DNA of 64,000 nucleotides from positions 279,714 to 343,713 of the forward strand of contig NZ_JACIDT010000004.1 in NCBI RefSeq assembly GCF_014196495.1, read 5' to 3'. The stretch comes from Sphingobium jiangsuense. GTDB lineage: Bacteria > Pseudomonadota > Alphaproteobacteria > Sphingomonadales > Sphingomonadaceae. The translations under genes and the position numbers were made by a program. Shown piece by piece: positions 60,743 through 64,000 of the stretch (position 1 is the first letter of the stretch; each line of letters opens with the position of its first letter). Below the pieces are notes generated by a model. The model saw only the letters and a list, made by a program, of their open reading frames with translations, did no database searches and was not told the DNA's origin.

Positions 60743-61918
60743 ATGCGGAAGGATTGGCCGGACTATGCCGACCTGCTCAAGGGCGCCGAGGCGCTGCTCG
60801 ATCGGGTGGGCGGCCCCAAAGACGACAGGATCCGGGCGCAGCTGTTCAAGCAGTTCGCGATGAACCTCTCGCAGGGCTATTTCCTGCATTTCCAGTCGAC
60901 GCCGGACCATCCCGAATTCGCGCCGTTCGAAAATTCCGTCTTTCTTGCCCAGCCCAATCCCGACGCCGTCTATTATTACGCCCCGGTCGACTGGCGCGGC
61001 ACCTATCGCGTCAGCGGGGAAAGGGGCAATGCGCCGGTCGCGGGCTTCGCGCTGGGCAGCCGCATCATCGGCATGGACCCGGCGCCCGGCAAGGGGCTGG
61101 GCAATTACGACATGGACGATCTGACGCTGGACGAAGACGGGCGGTTCGAGGTGATCTTCTCGGCCGAGCGGCCGGAGGGCCATGCGGGCGACTGGCTGCC
61201 GCTGCAGCCGGAAACAGACTTCATCCTCGTCCGTCAATTCTCCTATGACTGGGGGCGGGAGCGGGACGTGCGCGTCGCGATAGAGCGGCTCGACGCGCCG
61301 CCGGTGCGCCCGCCGCTGACGGCGGAGGCAATCGACGCGAAGCTGACGCATCTGTTCGGCGGCTATGTGCGCAACCTGTCCGGCATCGCGATCGGCGCGG
61401 TCGGGCGCTGCGCGGAGCGCGGCTTCGTCAACCGCTTCAACCTCAACAGCTTTCAGGAGCTGGGCAACGGCAGGGACTGGCCGCAAGCCTATTGGGAAAT
61501 GGTGTTCGATCTGGCGGAGGACGAGGCGCTGGTCATCGAAAGCGATCTGCCGGACGTGCGCCCCTATTGGAACGTGCAGGTGATCGACGCGCTCTGGAAC
61601 CAGGTGGACTATGTCTATCGCCAATCCAGCCTCAACGGCCTGCAGGCGGCGGTGGACGACGACGGCAAGTTCCGCGCGGTGCTGGCCCATCGCGATCCGG
61701 GCGTCGCCAACTGGCTCGACACCGGGGGCAATCTCTACGGCATGCTGATCGGCCGCTGGTATCGCTGCTCCAGCCACCCGCTGCCCGCCGTCACCAGGGT
61801 GAAGTTCGCGGAGCTGGACCGGCACCTGCCCGAAAGCGCCGCGCGCATCGACCCGGCGGAGCGGGAAGAGGCGCTGCGCCGCCGCCGCATCGGTTCCCAG
61901 CTGCGCCGCAAATGGTGA
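60743..61918 (+). CDS. DUF1214-like conserved protein (391 aa)
   Basis: I recognise only the family pattern: an N-terminal helical part, a beta-rich middle (NPDAVYYYAPVDWRGTYRVSGERG), and a C-terminal DUF1214-type region with YWNVQVIDALWNQVDYVYRQSSLNG and LDTGGNLYGMLIGRWYR. There is no signal peptide. Proteins of this kind occur beside SDRs in sphingomonad and mycobacterial catabolic clusters and lack an assigned reaction. The ATG at 60743 follows GGGAG. It is the first gene of an operon with an SDR and a GST. Confidence 0.75.
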   Translation: MRKDWPDYADLLKGAEALLDRVGGPKDDRIRAQLFKQFAMNLSQGYFLHFQSTPDHPEFAPFENSVFLAQPNPDAVYYYAPVDWRGTYRVSGERGNAPVAGFALGSRIIGMDPAPGKGLGNYDMDDLTLDEDGRFEVIFSAERPEGHAGDWLPLQPETDFILVRQFSYDWGRERDVRVAIERLDAPPVRPPLTAEAIDAKLTHLFGGYVRNLSGIAIGAVGRCAERGFVNRFNLNSFQELGNGRDWPQAYWEMVFDLAEDEALVIESDLPDVRPYWNVQVIDALWNQVDYVYRQSSLNGLQAAVDDDGKFRAVLAHRDPGVANWLDTGGNLYGMLIGRWYRCSSHPLPAVTRVKFAELDRHLPESAARIDPAEREEALRRRRIGSQLRRKW

Positions 61919-61925
61919 AGCGAGG

Positions 61926-62828
61926 ATGAGCGGCTTTCTGGACGAGCGCGCCGCTCTGGGCGGCAAGGTGGCGGCGGTGGTCGGCGGCGGGGGCGGCATC
62001 GGGGCGGGGATCGCTCTCGCGCTGGCGCGGGCGGGCGTGGACCTCGCGCTGTGCGATATCGACGGGGAGGCGCTGGCCGCGACAGGCGCCGCCGCCCGGC
62101 AAATGGGCCGCGCGGTCATGGCCATGACGCTGGACGCCACCGACGAAGCCGCGCTCGACGGTTTCTACGACGCGATCGAAGCGGAGTTTCCGAGGCTCGA
62201 CATCCTCGTCAACGTCGCGGGCGGGACGAAACGGCAGCGGCTCGATCAGGCGGGCCGCGACGACATTCGCCGCGATATCGCGCGCAACTATGGCTATGTC
62301 GTGCAGTCGGTGCAGCGCGCCGTGCCGCTGATCCGCCGGTCGGGCGACGGGGGCAGCATCGTCAATTTCACGACGATAGAGGCCCATCGCGGCGCGGCGG
62401 GCTTTGCCGTCTATGCGGGCGCAAAGGCGGCGACCGCCAACTTCAGCCGCTCCATGGCGGTGGAGCTGGGCAAGGACAGGATCCGCGTCAACTGCATCGC
62501 GCCCGACACCACCCCGTCGCGGGGCAATATGCTGGCGATGCCGCCCGAATTCGCCGAAGGCTTCGCGCGGCTGCACCCCGCCGTCCGGTCGAAAGGCATG
62601 GAGATGTACATACCACGCGGCGAGCCGCCCCCGGTCGAGGCGCTGGCGGATGCGGTGCTGTTCCTGGCGTCGGACCTGTCGGCCTTCGTGTCCGGCACGA
62701 CGCTGCATGTCGACGGCGGCACCATGGCGGCCGCCGGTTTCCTGGAGTGGCCCTTCGGCGACGGCTTCGTGCCCACGCCGCTCGCGGGCACGCTCCGCCA
62801 TATGTATCGCGACGGAGAAGCCGGATGA
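61926..62828 (+). CDS. Short-chain dehydrogenase/reductase (300 aa)
   Basis: SDR with VGGGGGIG at residues 19-26, Asp44 and Asp46 after the second strand (NAD type), NVAGG at 96-100 and Tyr163/Lys167 (YAGAK). The Ser position is Thr150, which could still stabilise the substrate. It lies seven bases behind the DUF1214-like gene and overlaps the GST by ATGA. It has a C-terminal extension of about 40 residues beyond the usual VDGGT end. Confidence 0.88.
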   Translation: MSGFLDERAALGGKVAAVVGGGGGIGAGIALALARAGVDLALCDIDGEALAATGAAARQMGRAVMAMTLDATDEAALDGFYDAIEAEFPRLDILVNVAGGTKRQRLDQAGRDDIRRDIARNYGYVVQSVQRAVPLIRRSGDGGSIVNFTTIEAHRGAAGFAVYAGAKAATANFSRSMAVELGKDRIRVNCIAPDTTPSRGNMLAMPPEFAEGFARLHPAVRSKGMEMYIPRGEPPPVEALADAVLFLASDLSAFVSGTTLHVDGGTMAAAGFLEWPFGDGFVPTPLAGTLRHMYRDGEAG

Positions 62829-63478
62829 AGCTCTATGCGTTGGCGCTGTCCCCCTTCGCCGCGCGGGTGCGGCTCGCGCTGCGGCTGAAGGGGCTGGACT
62901 ATGAAATGCTCCCGCCGCCGGGCGGCAGCACCCGCTCGCCGGACTATCTGGCGATCAACCCGATCGGCAAGCTGCCGGTGCTGGTGACGGGCGACGGGCT
63001 GACCGTGCCGGAATCGGAAGTCATCATCGATTATCTGGAACAGCGCTTCCCGGACCCGCCGCTGATCCCCGCCGACCCCGCCCGGCGCGTGCGGATGGGC
63101 CTGATCGTCCGCGCCTTCGAACTCTACGCCACACCGGCGCTGTTCCGCCTGTTCGGGCAGATGGACCCCGCCACCCGCGACCCGGCGCGATGCGAGGCGG
63201 AAATCCTCCAGTGGCGCAACGGTCTCGCGCTGACCGACCATTTCGTCGCGGACGGCCCCTTCGCCGTGGGCGATGCCCCCGGCAAGGCGGACTGCATCCT
63301 GCTGCCCAGCCTGCTGCTGTGCGACGTGACCGCCGGGATTTTCGGGTTGGGCGATATCGTCGCCGACTATCCGCGCCTCGCGGGCTATCGCGAAAAGGCG
63401 CGGGCGCATGCGGATATGGGCGCGATCTGGGACGAGACGGCCGACGCGCTGCGCCGGTGGCGCGAGGCCGCAGGCTGA
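62825..63478 (+). CDS. Glutathione S-transferase (217 aa)
   Basis: N-terminal thioredoxin-like domain with [11 protein letters not shown] (Ser9 as the candidate catalytic residue), NPIGKLPVL with the cis-Pro, and the glutathione-binding Glu-Ser in [12 protein letters not shown], followed by an all-helical C-terminal domain. It overlaps the SDR stop by ATGA. In aromatic and lignin-type catabolism such enzymes cleave ethers or isomerise ring products; here it may open an epoxide or a halogen/ether bond, or only detoxify. Confidence 0.9.
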   Translation: MKLYALALSPFAARVRLALRLKGLDYEMLPPPGGSTRSPDYLAINPIGKLPVLVTGDGLTVPESEVIIDYLEQRFPDPPLIPADPARRVRMGLIVRAFELYATPALFRLFGQMDPATRDPARCEAEILQWRNGLALTDHFVADGPFAVGDAPGKADCILLPSLLLCDVTAGIFGLGDIVADYPRLAGYREKARAHADMGAIWDETADALRRWREAAG

Positions 63479-63491
63479 GGCAAAGGCCAAT

Positions 63492-63507
63492 CATCGACAA
63501 TGTGATG
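63492..63507. promoter_or_regulatory. Dyad operator candidate, site g
   Basis: CATCG-ACAATG-TGATG, a full consensus match, 68 bases upstream of the ETF beta start. It suggests that electron-transfer flavoprotein supply is co-regulated with the catabolic operons. Confidence 0.5.
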
Positions 63508-63575
63508 GGCGCGCATGCCTCTTGCTTTCACCCGATGGTCGGTTAGCAGAACGCCGATGTCGAGGGAGTATGACC

Positions 63576-64000
63576 ATGAAAATAGTCGTGCCGATAAAGC
63601 GAGTGATTGATTACAATGTGAAGCCGCGGGTCAGGTCGGATGGGAGTGGAGTTGATCTTTCGAACGTGAAGATGAGCATGAACCCGTTCGACGAGATTGC
63701 GGTGGAGGAGGCGATCCGTCTGAAGGAGAAGGGGGTGGCGACCGAGGTTGTGGTGGTGTCGATCGGGGTGGCGAAGGCGCAGGAGACGCTGCGCACGGCG
63801 CTGGCGATGGGGGCGGACCGGGCGATCCTCATTGAGACCGAGGCCGAGGTGGAGCCGCTGGGCGTGGCGAAGCTCTTGTCGAAGGTGGCCGGGGAGGAAC
63901 AGCCCGGCCTCGTGATATTGGGCAAGCAGGCGATCGACGACGACAGCAACCAGACCGGGCAGATGCTGGCGGCGCTCTTGGGCTGGGCGCAGGGCACGTT
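63576..64000 (+). CDS. etfB: Electron transfer flavoprotein beta subunit, 5' part
   Basis: The first 141 codons read as ETF beta: [19 protein letters not shown] at the start, [19 protein letters not shown], and the AMP-binding [14 protein letters not shown] and [19 protein letters not shown] signatures. It runs off the window edge. AGGGAG lies upstream. ETF accepts electrons from acyl-CoA dehydrogenases and passes them to the quinone pool, so it links directly to the dehydrogenase pair at the start of the window. Third-base choice is less GC-biased than in the neighbours. The alpha subunit presumably follows. Confidence 0.95.
   Translation, partial: MKIVVPIKRVIDYNVKPRVRSDGSGVDLSNVKMSMNPFDEIAVEEAIRLKEKGVATEVVVVSIGVAKAQETLRTALAMGADRAILIETEAEVEPLGVAKLLSKVAGEEQPGLVILGKQAIDDDSNQTGQMLAALLGWAQGT

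Overview
The window is about 64 kb of GC-rich, densely coding DNA. It carries a TonB-dependent outer-membrane receptor (so a Gram-negative host), two P450cam-like (CYP101-type) cytochromes P450 with putidaredoxin-like ferredoxins, and very many SDR, crotonase and amidohydrolase paralogues. It also carries a short palindromic repeat that I recognise from sphingomonad genomes. Together these point to an alphaproteobacterium of the sphingomonad group (Sphingobium, Novosphingobium or relatives). This assignment is inference; no rRNA or housekeeping gene is present. I see no rRNA, tRNA, insertion sequence, phage gene or CRISPR array.

Almost every gene fits the CoA-dependent breakdown of a hydrophobic, probably alicyclic, steroid-like or terpenoid-like substrate. 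Layout: (1) 1-4.0 kb, a pair of acyl-CoA dehydrogenases (minus), an SDR (plus) and a GMC oxidoreductase (minus). (2) 4.2-11.4 kb, a plus-strand operon SDR, aldehyde dehydrogenase, MFS transporter, acyl-CoA ligase, epoxide hydrolase, crotonase. (3) 11.6-16.2 kb, amidohydrolase, TauD-type dioxygenase, crotonase, MFS transporter. (4) 16.2-20.3 kb, a minus-strand operon P450, SDR, TesB thioesterase, NmrA protein, then a TetR gene divergent from a D-aminoacylase-like amidohydrolase and a Gfo/Idh/MocA protein. (5) 24.2-35.3 kb, alpha/beta hydrolase, thiolase, SnoaL-like proteins, an Old Yellow Enzyme operon, a CaiB CoA-transferase, a sulfotransferase/alcohol dehydrogenase/VOC operon and a TetR gene. 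(6) 35.4-42.6 kb, amidohydrolase, ferredoxin, MarR regulator, TonB receptor, SDR and an APH-type kinase. (7) 43.5-55.1 kb, serine hydrolase, GMC oxidoreductase and TetR, followed by P450, ferredoxin, P450, MarR, P450, amidohydrolase, SnoaL-like protein and SDR. (8) 55.1-64.0 kb, thiolase, a crotonase/DUF35/thiolase-like/TauD operon, LysR, a DUF1214-like protein, SDR, GST and the start of ETF beta.

A consistent reading is: uptake by the TonB receptor and MFS carriers; hydroxylation by P450s fed by 2Fe-2S ferredoxins; alcohol and aldehyde oxidation by SDR, GMC, ADH and ALDH enzymes; CoA activation by the ligase and the CaiB transferase; beta-oxidation by the dehydrogenase pair (electrons to ETF), crotonases and thiolases; and possibly retro-aldol cleavage by the DUF35/thiolase-like pair. 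The substrate cannot be named from the sequence.

The most striking non-coding signal is a 16-bp dyad, YATCR-N6-YGATR. It occurs in nine promoter regions, with three more one-mismatch copies, and would tie the scattered operons into one regulon including the TonB receptor and ETF. A second, 22-bp dyad occurs twice and brackets the hydrolase-GMC-TetR operon; one copy sits on a near-consensus promoter inside a perfect 15-bp inverted repeat.
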